A DNA stretch of 64,000 nucleotides, from NCBI RefSeq assembly GCF_016918785.1, contig NZ_JAFFPT010000062.1:62001-126000 (forward strand), written 5' to 3'. A program made the position numbers and the translations under genes. The DNA is from Leptospira ainazelensis (lineage in GTDB: Bacteria > Spirochaetota > Leptospiria > Leptospirales > Leptospiraceae). Of the stretch, positions 53,003-63,150 are shown in pieces. Below the pieces are notes generated by a model. It ran no database searches. It saw only the letters and a list, made by a program, of their open reading frames with translations, and had not been told where the DNA came from. The number at the start of each line of letters is the position of its first letter. Position 1 is the first letter of the stretch.

Positions 53003-55233
53003 CCGCGCCCGTATCAACGGATTCTTCCGATTCCGGAATTACCCTGGATCTGATCGGAATGACCTGCGCCAATTGTGCGCTTCGTATCGAGAAAGGTTTA
53101 AAAAAAGTTCCCGGCGTTAAGGATGCGAGAGTCAACTTCGCTATGGAAACCGCAAAGGTCGAATTTTCCACTCCGGTTTCGGAGGAAGTCTTATTGGACA
53201 AAGTGGATTCTCTCGGATACAGAGCGATCGTTCACGAGGACATCGTTGTCCACGGGGAAGCCGAAAAGGCTCACGAAAAAGAATTTAAAAAACTTAAGTT
53301 CAAACTTCTGGCTTCGGCATTATTTTCCGCTCCTTTGCTTTTGGCGATGATCGGACATTTTGGAGAAAACAAACTTTCCGAATATTTGCATTTTCTAATG
53401 AATCCTTGGCTTCAATTTGCGTTGGCGACCCCGGTGCAGTTTTGGATCGGCTCTTCATTTTATCTGGGAGCGTTTCGATCTCTTAGAAACGGAGGCGCGA
53501 ATATGGACGTTCTGGTTGCGCTGGGAACCTCTGCGGCGTATTTTTATAGCGTAAAACAATCGTTTCTATCTTTGGGAGAGCACTATCATGGAGAGATTTT
53601 TCTCTACTACGAAACTTCTGCGGTTCTAATTACTCTGATTTTATTCGGGAAATTTTTGGAACATCTCGCAAGGGGGAAATCTTCCAAAGCGATTCAATCC
53701 TTGGTCGGACTTCAGCCGAAAACCGCAAATATAATTCGCGAAGAAGAAATCCAGGAGATTCCATTGGCAGCGGTGAGAGTCGGGGATTTGCTTCTCGTAA
53801 AAGTTGGAGAGACCGTTCCCGTGGACGGGATCGTCGAAGAAGGGAGTTCTTCTATCGACGAATCGATGTTAACCGGTGAAAGTATTCCGGTTGAAAAAAC
53901 GATCGGCGGTTTTTTGTTCGGCGGTTCGCTTAACAAAAACGGGGTTTTGAAACTCAGGGCTTCTAAGGTCGGAAAGGACACTCTTTTGTCCGGAATCGTG
54001 CGGGTAGTTCAAGAGGCCCAAGGATCGAGAGCGCCGATTCAAAGGATCGCCGACCGTATTTCAGGAGTTTTTGTTCCGATCGTGATCGTGATCGCAGCCG
54101 TTACTTTTTCCCTTTGGTATTTTTGGTTGGAGCCGGGGATTTTTTCAGGGGCATTGGAAAAGGCGATCGCAGTACTCGTTATCGCGTGTCCTTGCGCTCT
54201 CGGATTGGCGACTCCGGTTTCGATTCTTGCAGGTTCCGGTAAAGCCGCCACTCAAGGAATTTTGTTTCGAACCGCAGAAGCATTAGAAATCGCTCATAAA
54301 GTGAATACTGTCGTTTTTGATAAGACGGGAACATTGACATACGGAAAACCCGTTCTTAAAAAAATCGACGTTCTGGAGCCGAGCGATGAAAACCGGCTTC
54401 TTTTGCTCGCGGGTTCTGCTGAACAAAATTCGGAACACCCGCTTTCAAAAGCAATCGTCGATTTCGCAAAACTCAAAGGAATGACTCTGCTGATTCCGGA
54501 AAAATTCGAAACCGTTCCCGGTGGCGGAGTTTTTGCGGTCGTGAATTCAAAAGAAATCCTTTTGGGAACCGATCGTCTCTTTCGAGAAAGGGGAATCGAT
54601 TTAGATAAGAACCTTCTGGATTTGAAGATACAACGAGAAGCGGAGGGCGCGACTGTGGTCCATCTCGGCGTGGACGGAATTCACAGCGCCATCCTTTCCC
54701 TTGCGGATACGGTCAAAGAATCCACCCCCGCTTCGGTTGATCGTCTAAAAGCTCTGGGTATGGAAGTCTATATGATTACGGGCGACAATGAAAGAACCGC
54801 GAAGGCTGTCGCAAACACTTGCGGAATCGATCATGTTCTTGCGGAAATTCTCCCGGAGGGGAAGGCAAAGGAAGTAAAGAAGTTGATGGATTCCGGAAAA
54901 GTTGTCGCAATGGTGGGCGATGGAATTAACGACGCGCCTGCATTAGCAGTTTCTAATTTAGGAATCGCCATGGGAACCGGAACCGACGTCGCGATGGAAT
55001 CGTCCGACGTTGTCATCATGAACGGAGACCTTGTTTCGATCGCGAACGCTTTTCTTATGAGTCGGAGAACCGTTTATAATATTCGTCAGAATCTTTTTTG
55101 GGCCCTGATTTACAACGCGCTCGGAATTCCTTTTGCCGCCGCCGGGTTTTTGGCGCCTTGGATCGCAGGCGGAGCGATGGCGTTTAGTTCCGTCTCCGTG
55201 GTTCTCAACGCTCTTAGGCTACAAAGAAAATAG
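52999..55233 (+). CDS. copA: Cu(I)-exporting P-type ATPase CopA
   Basis: 744 residues. N-terminal HMA with GMTCANC (Cys23, Cys26), then eight membrane helices. The A-domain has LTGES. The transport site CPC is Cys397-Pro-Cys399. The phosphorylated Asp441 is in DKTGTLT. SEHPLSKAI carries the P1B HP motif, and GDGINDAPALA is the hinge. It pumps Cu(I) out of the cytosol. The P1B-1 type is supported by CPC and the neighbouring CsoR/CopZ. A terminator follows at 55255. Confidence 0.95.
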   Translation: MTAPVSTDSSDSGITLDLIGMTCANCALRIEKGLKKVPGVKDARVNFAMETAKVEFSTPVSEEVLLDKVDSLGYRAIVHEDIVVHGEAEKAHEKEFKKLKFKLLASALFSAPLLLAMIGHFGENKLSEYLHFLMNPWLQFALATPVQFWIGSSFYLGAFRSLRNGGANMDVLVALGTSAAYFYSVKQSFLSLGEHYHGEIFLYYETSAVLITLILFGKFLEHLARGKSSKAIQSLVGLQPKTANIIREEEIQEIPLAAVRVGDLLLVKVGETVPVDGIVEEGSSSIDESMLTGESIPVEKTIGGFLFGGSLNKNGVLKLRASKVGKDTLLSGIVRVVQEAQGSRAPIQRIADRISGVFVPIVIVIAAVTFSLWYFWLEPGIFSGALEKAIAVLVIACPCALGLATPVSILAGSGKAATQGILFRTAEALEIAHKVNTVVFDKTGTLTYGKPVLKKIDVLEPSDENRLLLLAGSAEQNSEHPLSKAIVDFAKLKGMTLLIPEKFETVPGGGVFAVVNSKEILLGTDRLFRERGIDLDKNLLDLKIQREAEGATVVHLGVDGIHSAILSLADTVKESTPASVDRLKALGMEVYMITGDNERTAKAVANTCGIDHVLAEILPEGKAKEVKKLMDSGKVVAMVGDGINDAPALAVSNLGIAMGTGTDVAMESSDVVIMNGDLVSIANAFLMSRRTVYNIRQNLFWALIYNALGIPFAAAGFLAPWIAGGAMAFSSVSVVLNALRLQRK

Positions 55234-55254
55234 ATTATAAAAAATGAATATTTT

Positions 55255-55288
55255 GGGATCGATCGAAATGTCGGTCCCGGTTTTATTT
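55255..55288 (+). terminator. Terminator of the copper operon
   Basis: GGGATCG (55255-55261) pairs with CGGTCCC (55272-55278) with one G-T pair, followed by GG, TTTT, A and TTTT. Confidence 0.6.
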
Positions 55289-55343
55289 TGGGAATTGTTT
55301 TTTCGAGATAAGAAATTTCGGATGTCGAAGGACTTCGAATTTT

Positions 55344-55958
55344 TTATACTCCGTCCATCCATTCTTTATAAGAATAAAGACTGCTGATCGTTGCGATATA
55401 AGAATTTGCGGTAGGATTCAGATCGATTCCGTAGGTGAGAAAACGCCCGACCACGGGTGCGTAAAACGCATCCGCGATTCCGAATTGTTTTCCGAAAAGG
55501 AACGGTCCTTTGTAAGTATCAAGACATTCTTTCCAGACGGATTCGATTCTTCGAATGTCCTTCCAGGCTCCTTCCGGAAACGATCTTCCATGCAATTTTT
55601 CGGCGAGGTTCATCGAAAGATTCTTTCTAAGATCCGTGAATCCGGAATGCATTTCTGCGACGATCGATCTCGCAAATGCCCTTGTCGCCTTTTCTTTCGG
55701 CCAGAGGTTTTTTTCAGGGAAAGTTTCCGCAATGTATTCAACGATACTTAACGTGTCCCAGATTTTCAGATCTCCGTCGACGAATACGGGAACTTTGCCC
55801 GCATTCGAGTAGAGTTTGATCTTTTCAAAAAACTCCGGTGTATTTAGCACGAGCGAGATTTCCGTAAAAGGAATTTTACTTTCTCTTAATAAAATCCAAG
55901 GACGCATGGACCAAGAAGAGAATTTTTTATCGCCGATTACGAGTTGAAGATCTGCCAT
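55344..55958 (-). CDS. Glutathione S-transferase family protein
   Basis: 204 residues from ATG 55958, which opens MADLQLVIGDKKFSSWSMRPW; an upstream ATG at 56012 is in frame but less likely, since GGAAGAAG lies before 55958. The SSWSxRPW segment holds the catalytic Ser region of zeta-like and related bacterial GSTs. AGKVPVFVDGDLKIWDTLSI is the thioredoxin-fold cis-Pro region and DTLSIVEYIAETFP the glutathione-binding Ser. The C-terminus is helical. The substrate is unknown; it serves detoxification or metabolism. Confidence 0.85.
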   Translation of the reverse strand: MADLQLVIGDKKFSSWSMRPWILLRESKIPFTEISLVLNTPEFFEKIKLYSNAGKVPVFVDGDLKIWDTLSIVEYIAETFPEKNLWPKEKATRAFARSIVAEMHSGFTDLRKNLSMNLAEKLHGRSFPEGAWKDIRRIESVWKECLDTYKGPFLFGKQFGIADAFYAPVVGRFLTYGIDLNPTANSYIATISSLYSYKEWMDGV

Positions 55959-56221
55959 AAGACCAAACTTCTTCCATGGAAAAATCCTGAAAATTGAAAT
56001 TCTTTTGTTCACCGATTCTAAATAAAAGCAAAAGTATTCTTTTAGAAAAGATCGATTCTGAACGGTAAGAAAATTTCCATTCTAAGTTTAAAACTTATGG
56101 ATCCTAAAAAAATTGCGGCCCGTCCGGTCCTCTGCGCTGTTCGCCGACTTCGGAAGCGCTTTGGAACGGATTTGTGGATCTGGTTCGGACTATGGTTCTT
56201 GCCTCATCTGCAATCGGAAAA

Positions 56222-57541
56222 TTAGTATTTTAGAGGAAGAGACAAGGACGCCAAAACCGTTTCGACCGGGAATTCGGAAACCGAATGATCTAAAATATTA
56301 GAAATTTGGAATGTTCCTGAATGTTTTCGCGCCACGTAGTCGACGATCGTCAAACCGAGTCCCGAAAAAAAAGTTTCCAGAGGCAGACTTTCGTAAACAA
56401 AGCCGGTCAAGCGGTAAAAAGGTTGTTTTACTAGGATTTCCTTGTCTCTCGGGACACCGGGAATCGATTTCGGATCGAATTCATTTTTGACCGATAGGTT
56501 TAACATTCCGTTTTGGATCTTATCGTAGATTAGGATTTTCGAATTCTTACGAGAATACTTGACCGCGTTTACTATCAATTCTTCCAGAATCAATTGAATC
56601 GAATCCTTATCCACTTCGATCTTTACCGCGTTGGATTGTAAGGATTTATGAAACGAAATATTTAATTCTTTCTCGGTTAATAGGCCGTCCATCTTTTCGT
56701 TGGCGTTTTCAACCGTGAGTTCGATCAAATCGAATAGATCGGAAATGTTCATCGTATTTTTTTTGGTCGAAATGTCCCGATTGAGAATGTCCATACTCTT
56801 TTCCAAACATTTGAGAGTATCGTGAACCGTTTGATTGTTCTGAAATAGAAGGTTCGCGATTTCTTTCGGCAAAACGCAAGTCTCTCCTTCGAAAGAGGCC
56901 GACGTCTCCAGAATTTCGATCAAACTTACGATCGCTCCGAATCCGCCTCCGCTCAAAAAAGTTTGTTTGATGTTATTCAAAGTAACTTTGCTGATATCGA
57001 CCGTTTTTTCCAGATCGGACATCCAGGATTGTTTGTATAAGATCCAATCGAGCTGAGCGCGGAGCCTCGTTTCGGTTTCTTCTTGAAGGACTTTTTCCAT
57101 CGCTTTTTTTTGCGTATACTCGACGATCCGTTTCATACAATGTCCGAAAACGTGAATATCAACGGGTTTGATCAAATAATCCAAAACTCCAAGTTTCATT
57201 ACTTCAATGATAGTATTCGGTTGGTTGTTTCCGGTTTGAACTAGAATGATCGGATCCTCTAGGAAATTTTTAATTTCCCTGATAAAATCCTGTCCTTTAA
57301 TAAACGGAGTTTCGAGATCCACGATAAAAGCCGAGTATCGATTTTTGCGGGCCGCATCTAACGCTTGTTTTCCGTTGGCGTAACCTTCGGCGGCGATTCC
57401 TAACGTTTTGCAGATTTGAAGTAATAAGGCCCGGATTTCTTCCGCGTCTTCTAATATCAGAATCGGATCCCTTAAGGCAATGGGTTGTTCGACCGAGAAT
57501 TGTCTGATTTGATTTTGGCGAATATCGATTGTGTTTGTCAT
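56222..57541 (-). CDS. Receiver domain plus HATPase protein without visible H-box
   Basis: 439 residues. The receiver (26-140) has acidic Glu31/Asp32, phosphoacceptor Asp75, Thr103 and Lys125, a complete set. A linker helix bundle follows. The ATPase part has LILEELIVNAVKYSRKN (N-box) and FFSGLGLTIVDYV (G-box). No HxxxP or HExxxP phosphoacceptor histidine is seen in the linker, so it may bind ATP without autophosphorylation on His, or use another residue. It is divergently transcribed from the PAS-HTH gene and may form one signalling unit with the next two genes. Confidence 0.78.
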   Translation of the reverse strand: MTNTIDIRQNQIRQFSVEQPIALRDPILILEDAEEIRALLLQICKTLGIAAEGYANGKQALDAARKNRYSAFIVDLETPFIKGQDFIREIKNFLEDPIILVQTGNNQPNTIIEVMKLGVLDYLIKPVDIHVFGHCMKRIVEYTQKKAMEKVLQEETETRLRAQLDWILYKQSWMSDLEKTVDISKVTLNNIKQTFLSGGGFGAIVSLIEILETSASFEGETCVLPKEIANLLFQNNQTVHDTLKCLEKSMDILNRDISTKKNTMNISDLFDLIELTVENANEKMDGLLTEKELNISFHKSLQSNAVKIEVDKDSIQLILEELIVNAVKYSRKNSKILIYDKIQNGMLNLSVKNEFDPKSIPGVPRDKEILVKQPFYRLTGFVYESLPLETFFSGLGLTIVDYVARKHSGTFQISNILDHSVSEFPVETVLASLSLPLKY

Positions 57542-57721
57542 CTGTCTATTACCTAACTAATTAAAGTTCCTGATTTTTATCAATACCTGCACACGGTTTC
57601 TTCCAACGGATAGAATTGACGGAGAAGAAAGATAGTTTCATACTAAGGTAGTATTTAAACTGAAATTCTCACTCTTGATAAAAGCTAACCCATTGCTGCT
57701 CAAGGGATATGGAGGGAATAT

Positions 57722-58420
57722 ATGTCAATCGTGGAAAATCAGAATCAAATGAAGAGCGAAGATTTGTCGTCTATCTTAACTTCTTATTTTTATCAGTATC
57801 CGCATGCGATGTTTATCACGGATCGAGAAGGAAAGATAGAATTTATCAATCCCGTTTTTGAAAGGTTATCCGGGTATAAACGAAACGAATTGATCGGCAA
57901 GAATCCAAGATTCTTTCAATCTGGGAATCACGATTCCGAATTTTATGAAAATTTCTGGAAAACGATTTTATCCGGTAAGGAATACGAAGGAAGTTTTTTA
58001 AATAAGAACGGATCCGGAGAAACCATTTCCTGGAAAGAAAGAATCACTCCTCTCAGAGATGAAAAAGGGGATATATCCAACTTCCTCTGTAGAGTAGATC
58101 TTCCTCACGATAAGCCCTCATTTTCGATCGCGGGTCCGTCCTCCGATTCCGGCGTATCTCCGATCAAGGTGAAAGAATCTCTTTTTCCAAAACTTCAAAA
58201 AGAATACGGACTTACATACCAAGAGGCAAAAATCTGCGAACTCCTCGTTGCGGGACAAACAAGAGAAAGTTTGGTGCAACAGCTCGGTGTTCACTCGGGC
58301 ACTTTGAAGAATCATCTAAAAGCTATCTATCGGAAGACGATCGAGAGAGATTTGGCAGAACCGGGTCAAGGAAGAGATAAACTGCAAAGACTTACCGTAT
58401 TTTTGATTCGTCTTTGTTAA
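57722..58420 (+). CDS. PAS domain-LuxR-type HTH regulator
   Basis: 232 residues. The PAS domain (25-130) shows AMFITDREGKIEFINPVFERL, then GYKRNELIGKNPRFFQSG and a C-terminal ITPLRDEKGDISNFLC. A linker follows. The helix-turn-helix at 165-205 reads GLTYQEAKICELLVAGQTRE, then VHSGTLKNHLKAIYRKT, in the LuxR/NarL pattern. It likely senses a small ligand or redox signal and controls transcription. It lacks a receiver. GGAGGGA lies 4 bases before ATG, so expression is probably strong. Confidence 0.82.
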   Translation: MSIVENQNQMKSEDLSSILTSYFYQYPHAMFITDREGKIEFINPVFERLSGYKRNELIGKNPRFFQSGNHDSEFYENFWKTILSGKEYEGSFLNKNGSGETISWKERITPLRDEKGDISNFLCRVDLPHDKPSFSIAGPSSDSGVSPIKVKESLFPKLQKEYGLTYQEAKICELLVAGQTRESLVQQLGVHSGTLKNHLKAIYRKTIERDLAEPGQGRDKLQRLTVFLIRLC

Positions 58421-58579
58421 ATTCCAGATTTTAGCAAAACACCATTTCGCATTAGCATACAACGTTCTTTTAAAATTAATTGGAAGAACGTTTCCTTTCT
58501 TTTTTTAACACGTCTCATTACTTTAGGGCTTGGACGGAATTCAAAATTTATTGTATGATCTGAATTCGAATTTCCGAAT

Positions 58580-60892
58580 TTGTCTTTCACCCTACCTATA
58601 AACAATTTCAATACGCGTAATATTTTAGTGAAGAAAAAATTGGATCTCAAGTCGGCGGCCTTCTCGTTTTTAGAGAATAGTTCGATGTTAGTTTGTTTTG
58701 CGTCTGAAAAAGGCGAGATTCTATACGTGAATCGATCGGGATTGAGTATGTTAGGGCTTTCCGAGGAAGAAGCTCTAACAAAGACGATTTTTGAACTCCA
58801 TCCGAAAGAATACCGCGAAAGAATCCTTTCGGAAGTGATTCCCAACGCTTTTGAAAATGGGGAATGGACCGGAGATATTCTGCTTACGTCGCCTAACGGG
58901 AGTATACTGGTTCAAGAAACGATTCGTATACAAAAGGACGAGGACGGAGAAATCGAATCCATCGTTTTGATCGCGGATGACGTTCTAAAAGCGCAATCCA
59001 ATTCCAAAAGTTATAGATCCGGTGAGATCCTATACTCGACGCTTTTATCGGCGGTGGAAGAGGGAATTCTTTTCGTGGACAGTACGGGTACGATCTTAAG
59101 AACCAATCAGAGTCTTGAAAAGATGCTCGAATTAAAAACGGAATCCATCGTAGGTCATTCCTATCACAGCTCCATTTGGACAACGATTTATCCGGACGGA
59201 AACGTCACTCACATGGAAGAATCTCCGATACACTACACTTTGAGCACGGGGCTTCCGGTTCGAAGGGAAGTTTTGGGATTTGTGAAATCGGATCTGCAAG
59301 TTCTTTGGGCGCACGTGACTACGGTTCCGCTATTCGATCCCGAGGCGGATCGTATGATGGGAGTCGTGGTAACAATTTCGGATATCACAAAGGAAAAAGA
59401 AAACGAGGAAAAGTTAAAACAACTGTCGATGGTAGCGTCGCAAACGGGTGACGCGGTTTTGATTACCGATCTGGACGCGAAAATTCTTTTTGTAAACCCC
59501 GCTTTTGAAACGGTTACCGGTTATCGTTCCGAAGAAGCGATCGGTCGGTTTCCTTCTATGCTCAAATCCGGAATTCATAGTCCGGAATTCTATCAAGAAA
59601 TGTGGGATGTCATTTCCAAGGGAGATACGTTTCGAACCACGATCACCAATCGAAAAAAGGACGGAACTTTGTTCTATTGCGAGCAGACGATCAGCCCGTT
59701 ACGAGACACAAAGGGCAGGATTCTTTATTACGTTTCCCTGTTGAGGGACGTAACCGAGAAGATGGAGTCCTTTGAAAAACTCAGGATGAGCGAGGAGAAC
59801 TATCGCGTTCTTTTTGAAAACTCGATCGAGGGAATTTTTTCCAGTTCCTTCGACGGAAAATTGATACAAGTAAATCCGGCTATGAGCGGAATCACCGGGT
59901 ATTCCAAAGAAGAATTGTTGAATCTGGATTTGGAAAAGGATCTGTATTTTCACTCGGATCAAAGATCATTCTTTTTGAATATGATTCTTCGGGATTCTAA
60001 AATCGAAGGAGAAGTCGTACAATTCAAGAAAAAAGACGGATCCAAAATTTACGTCGAAATTTTCGGAGTAGGAAGCTTCGATTCCAAGGGAAATCTAAAA
60101 CAAATCGACGGAAGAATTATCGACATCACTCCCAAAATCGTCGCTGAAGAAGAACGGAGTTTTTACGAAAAAAAACTAAGACAATCCCAGAAGTTGGAAG
60201 CGCTCGGCACTTTGATCGCAAGCGTCGCTCATGAAATCAACAATCCGCTTATGTGTATTTTAGGGTATTCTCAAATTCTAACTTTGGAAATGAAGGATCC
60301 GGCGCATCTGAAGTTTGCGGGAATTATCACGGATGAGGCAAAACGTCTTTCTTCGGTCGTTACCAATCTTTTGGATTTTTCCAGAAAGGAATCGGAAAGT
60401 TTTAGGAAATCGGAAATTACACCGGTCGTTGAATCTGCGATTTCCCTTTTGGAAAACGTCTTCGAGAAAAACTACATTCTTCTGGAAACCGAGTTCGAGC
60501 TAAACCTTCCGCTCGTTGAAATGAGGGAACAATTGATTCGACAGGTTTTGATCAATCTTCTGATCAATTCGAAGGACGCTCTGAACATAAAGTATCCGGA
60601 AAGAAATCTAAATAAGAAAATCATAATGCGATTGGAAACCTGTCTTTTAGAAACTACACCTTATATCAAGCTGATGATAGAGGATGCGGGACAGGGAATT
60701 CCTCCCGAAATTTTAAAACAGATCTATGATCCCTTTTTTACTACCAAAAGAGAACAAGGCGGAACCGGACTCGGTATTCCGATCAGTCAAGGAATCGTCA
60801 AAGAACACAACGGATTTTTTACGATTCAATCGATATACAAACGTTATACGATTTGCACGATTCTTTTACCCTTGACTCATGAAAAAAAATAA
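58580..60892 (+). CDS. Multi-PAS sensor histidine kinase
   Basis: 770 residues, soluble. Four PAS domains are readable: about 20-130, 145-260, 275-395 (VFVNPAFETVTGYRSEEAIGR is its core) and 400-520. HisKA follows with the phosphoacceptor His551 in SVAHEINNPL, then N-box NLLINSKDAL, DAGQGIPPEI and GGTGLGIPIS. It probably phosphorylates the receiver protein at 56222-57541, but the cognate pair is inference. TTG at 58580 is the first start; GTG at 58628 is in frame. It begins 160 bases after the PAS-HTH gene. Confidence 0.85.
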   Translation: MSFTLPINNFNTRNILVKKKLDLKSAAFSFLENSSMLVCFASEKGEILYVNRSGLSMLGLSEEEALTKTIFELHPKEYRERILSEVIPNAFENGEWTGDILLTSPNGSILVQETIRIQKDEDGEIESIVLIADDVLKAQSNSKSYRSGEILYSTLLSAVEEGILFVDSTGTILRTNQSLEKMLELKTESIVGHSYHSSIWTTIYPDGNVTHMEESPIHYTLSTGLPVRREVLGFVKSDLQVLWAHVTTVPLFDPEADRMMGVVVTISDITKEKENEEKLKQLSMVASQTGDAVLITDLDAKILFVNPAFETVTGYRSEEAIGRFPSMLKSGIHSPEFYQEMWDVISKGDTFRTTITNRKKDGTLFYCEQTISPLRDTKGRILYYVSLLRDVTEKMESFEKLRMSEENYRVLFENSIEGIFSSSFDGKLIQVNPAMSGITGYSKEELLNLDLEKDLYFHSDQRSFFLNMILRDSKIEGEVVQFKKKDGSKIYVEIFGVGSFDSKGNLKQIDGRIIDITPKIVAEEERSFYEKKLRQSQKLEALGTLIASVAHEINNPLMCILGYSQILTLEMKDPAHLKFAGIITDEAKRLSSVVTNLLDFSRKESESFRKSEITPVVESAISLLENVFEKNYILLETEFELNLPLVEMREQLIRQVLINLLINSKDALNIKYPERNLNKKIIMRLETCLLETTPYIKLMIEDAGQGIPPEILKQIYDPFFTTKREQGGTGLGIPISQGIVKEHNGFFTIQSIYKRYTICTILLPLTHEKK

Positions 60893-60913
60893 GATCGGCT
60901 GCGGATTCGATTC

Positions 60914-61507
60914 TTACTTTTTGCCCCAGAGATTTTCCAGATAAGCCTCTCTTCCGGATCCTTTTCGATACGATTTATAATGATCCGGATTGGTCTTATA
61001 ATAATTCTGATGATAAGCCTCGGCGGGATAAAAGGAAGTAAACTGAAGAATTTCGACAACGATCGGAGCCGAAAATTTTCCGGACTTCTCCAATTCTTTT
61101 TTGGATTCTTCAGCGGCTTTTTTTTGAGCTTCGTTGTGAAAAAAAATTCCCGTTCGATATTGATTGCCCCTATCGGCGAACTGACCTCCGTTATCGGTGG
61201 GATTGATCTGTTTCCAAAAGACTCGCAAGAGATCTAAGTAACGAATTTTGGAAGGATCGTATTCGATCTGAACGGATTCTCTGTGACCGGTTCTTCCATT
61301 ACCTACGTCTTCGTAGGTCGGATCGACTTCTTTTCCTCCCGCATAACCGGAAGTAACGGAGATCACTCCGGGTAAGGATTCGAAAGGGCCTTCCATACAC
61401 CAGAAACAACCGCCTGCGAACGTGGCCTTTTCGGTTTTTGGACCTGCATTCAAAGGAGAAAGAAAAATCAAAAGAACGAAAACGATAAAAACTTTGGAGT
61501 AGTACAT
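60914..61507 (-). CDS. msrA: Peptide methionine sulfoxide reductase A, exported
   Basis: 197 residues from ATG 61507, which has AGGGAGGG five bases upstream; the frame stays open upstream but that part is not needed. A signal peptide (1-21, ending LNAG) precedes the enzyme. GGCFWCMEGPFESLPGV holds the catalytic Cys, YAGGKEVDPTYEDVGNGRTG and GHRESVQI are the substrate pocket, and INPTDNGGQFADRGNQYRTG is typical. It repairs oxidised methionine in exported proteins. It is convergent with the histidine kinase gene, 21 bases apart. Confidence 0.92.
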   Translation of the reverse strand: MYYSKVFIVFVLLIFLSPLNAGPKTEKATFAGGCFWCMEGPFESLPGVISVTSGYAGGKEVDPTYEDVGNGRTGHRESVQIEYDPSKIRYLDLLRVFWKQINPTDNGGQFADRGNQYRTGIFFHNEAQKKAAEESKKELEKSGKFSAPIVVEILQFTSFYPAEAYHQNYYKTNPDHYKSYRKGSGREAYLENLWGKK

Positions 61508-61652
61508 TCTACCCTCCCTAAGAACGGAGTTCGTTACTTTGACTCTTTGGTTACAGAGACTGAACAAAATGAATCCTGTTTTTTTGTTTTTCATTTCCAG
61601 AGAAAAAAAATCCTATGTTTTCTTTTCCAGATTCTAATTCTAAGAGTTAGAT

Positions 61653-62909
61653 ATGAAAATCGCAATCTTAGGAAGTGGAATCGCGGGACTCAGCGCTTGT
61701 TGGTATCTGAGCAAGGAACACGAGGTCGTTCTTATGGAACGTCATTCACTTCCGGGAATGGACGCACACGGAACGGACGTCGCACTTAAGGATAGAATCT
61801 TTCGATTCGACGTTCCCTTTCGAGCCTTCAAACAAAACTATTATCCTTGTCTGATCGAAATGTATAAGGAAGCGGGAATCGAATTCAGACCCGTGGACTA
61901 TTCTTTTTCTCTGAGTGAAAGAGACGGGACTACTTACTTTCAATTTGCGACTTTCGGGTTAGGTGGAAATTTTTATCCTTTCGTTTCCCCCGTCTGTTTT
62001 AAGACGGGAGAATCCAGAAGAATTTTTTCGGACACAATTCGATTTTACAGAGAATCCGCTGAGCAATGGACGACTCTGAAAGGAGAACAACTTACGATTT
62101 CGGGATTCTTACAAAGATTCGGTTACTCGAAAGAATTCGAAGATAAGTATCTAGTTCCGATGTTTGCGACCATCAACACCTGTACTCTCAAAAGCGCCAA
62201 GAATTATCCCGCGGAAGCCGTGATCAGTTATCACGCGCAAGGATTGAAATTTCTCCGATTCTTAACCGCGAGTCACGGAACTAGGGACATCACAACTCGT
62301 CTTTCCGTCGGCGCCAAAGAAGTCCGTTTGAAATCGAATCCGCGAAAGATCGAACTCAACGGGAAAAAAGTTTTTGTAAACTTCGACGAAGGGAAAGAAG
62401 AATTCGATCGGGTGGTGGTCGCGACGCCGGCGAATCAGGCGATCGGACTTCTTCCCGATGAGATGAGCCGGGAAAAAGAACTTCTTTCATCCTTTCGTTA
62501 CGAAGAATCCGAAATTCTGATGCATACGGATTCTTCCTTTATGCCGAACAAAAAAAATCACTGGGCGCCTCTTTGTTTTACTCTTTCACCCGAAACGGAC
62601 AAACCTTCCGCGACGATTCGTCTCAACAAGGTTCTTCCGGAGATCGGAAAAGAGGAAATCTTTCAGACTTGGAATCCATTGGTGGAACCGAAGGCGGGGA
62701 AGCTGATTTCCCGTTCCCGTTTTGAGAGACCGGTGATCGATCTCAAAAATCAAAAGACCATCGAAGAACTCAAAAGTCTTCAGGAACAATCCGGAAGAAA
62801 AGTTTGGTTCTGCGGATCCTATGCAAGATACGGAATCCCTCTTTTAGAGGCGGGGGTTTCCACTTCCTTGGACGTGAGACGCTGGGTCAACGAGTCGATA
62901 CGTTCTTAA
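61653..62909 (+). CDS. FAD/NAD-dependent amine-oxidase-like protein
   Basis: 418 residues. The N-terminal Rossmann motif is ILGSGIAGLSACWYLSK (4-20) with Glu30 at the ribose position. The central region has VATPANQAIGLLPDEMSRE, and the C-terminus WFCGSYARYGIPLLEAGVST closes the FAD fold. The build matches the NAD(P)-binding/amine oxidase-like group seen near cyclopropane-fatty-acid and lipid genes; the substrate is unknown. A methyltransferase gene is convergent just beyond repeat R3. RBS is weak. Confidence 0.82.
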   Translation: MKIAILGSGIAGLSACWYLSKEHEVVLMERHSLPGMDAHGTDVALKDRIFRFDVPFRAFKQNYYPCLIEMYKEAGIEFRPVDYSFSLSERDGTTYFQFATFGLGGNFYPFVSPVCFKTGESRRIFSDTIRFYRESAEQWTTLKGEQLTISGFLQRFGYSKEFEDKYLVPMFATINTCTLKSAKNYPAEAVISYHAQGLKFLRFLTASHGTRDITTRLSVGAKEVRLKSNPRKIELNGKKVFVNFDEGKEEFDRVVVATPANQAIGLLPDEMSREKELLSSFRYEESEILMHTDSSFMPNKKNHWAPLCFTLSPETDKPSATIRLNKVLPEIGKEEIFQTWNPLVEPKAGKLISRSRFERPVIDLKNQKTIEELKSLQEQSGRKVWFCGSYARYGIPLLEAGVSTSLDVRRWVNESIRS

Positions 62910-62980
62910 AAATCGTTTTTTGCGTGTCCGACGCTTGTGTTGAGGTCGGATTTGTAGTCAAGAAGATAGAAAGAGGACTT

Positions 62981-63150
62981 TTGTCGGAGTTCCGACAAGG
63001 TTCTTGAGAGGGAATTCTACTTGCAAAAAGGTTAATTTTCTGATAGAGCAAAGTCACCCGGAGTTTTCCACCACCCGCCCCGCCACCCGAAATCAGGGCG
63101 GGGCGCGCCACTTTCACAGAAGACTGTCGTTGTTACGACAGAGTTTTTTT
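62981..63150 (+). repeat. Composite repeat, copy R3, ending in a terminator
   Basis: It begins with TTGTCGGAGTTCCGACAA (62981-62998), a covarying form of the short palindrome. TTTTCTGATA and CCACCCGCCCCGCC follow, then stem CGCCCCGCC/GGCGGGGCG (63076-63084 with 63097-63105), then CTTTCACAGA, and hairpin CTGTCG/CGACAG (63124-63141) with T7 (63144-63150). The last part is a good rho-independent terminator for the FAD gene. Confidence 0.8.
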
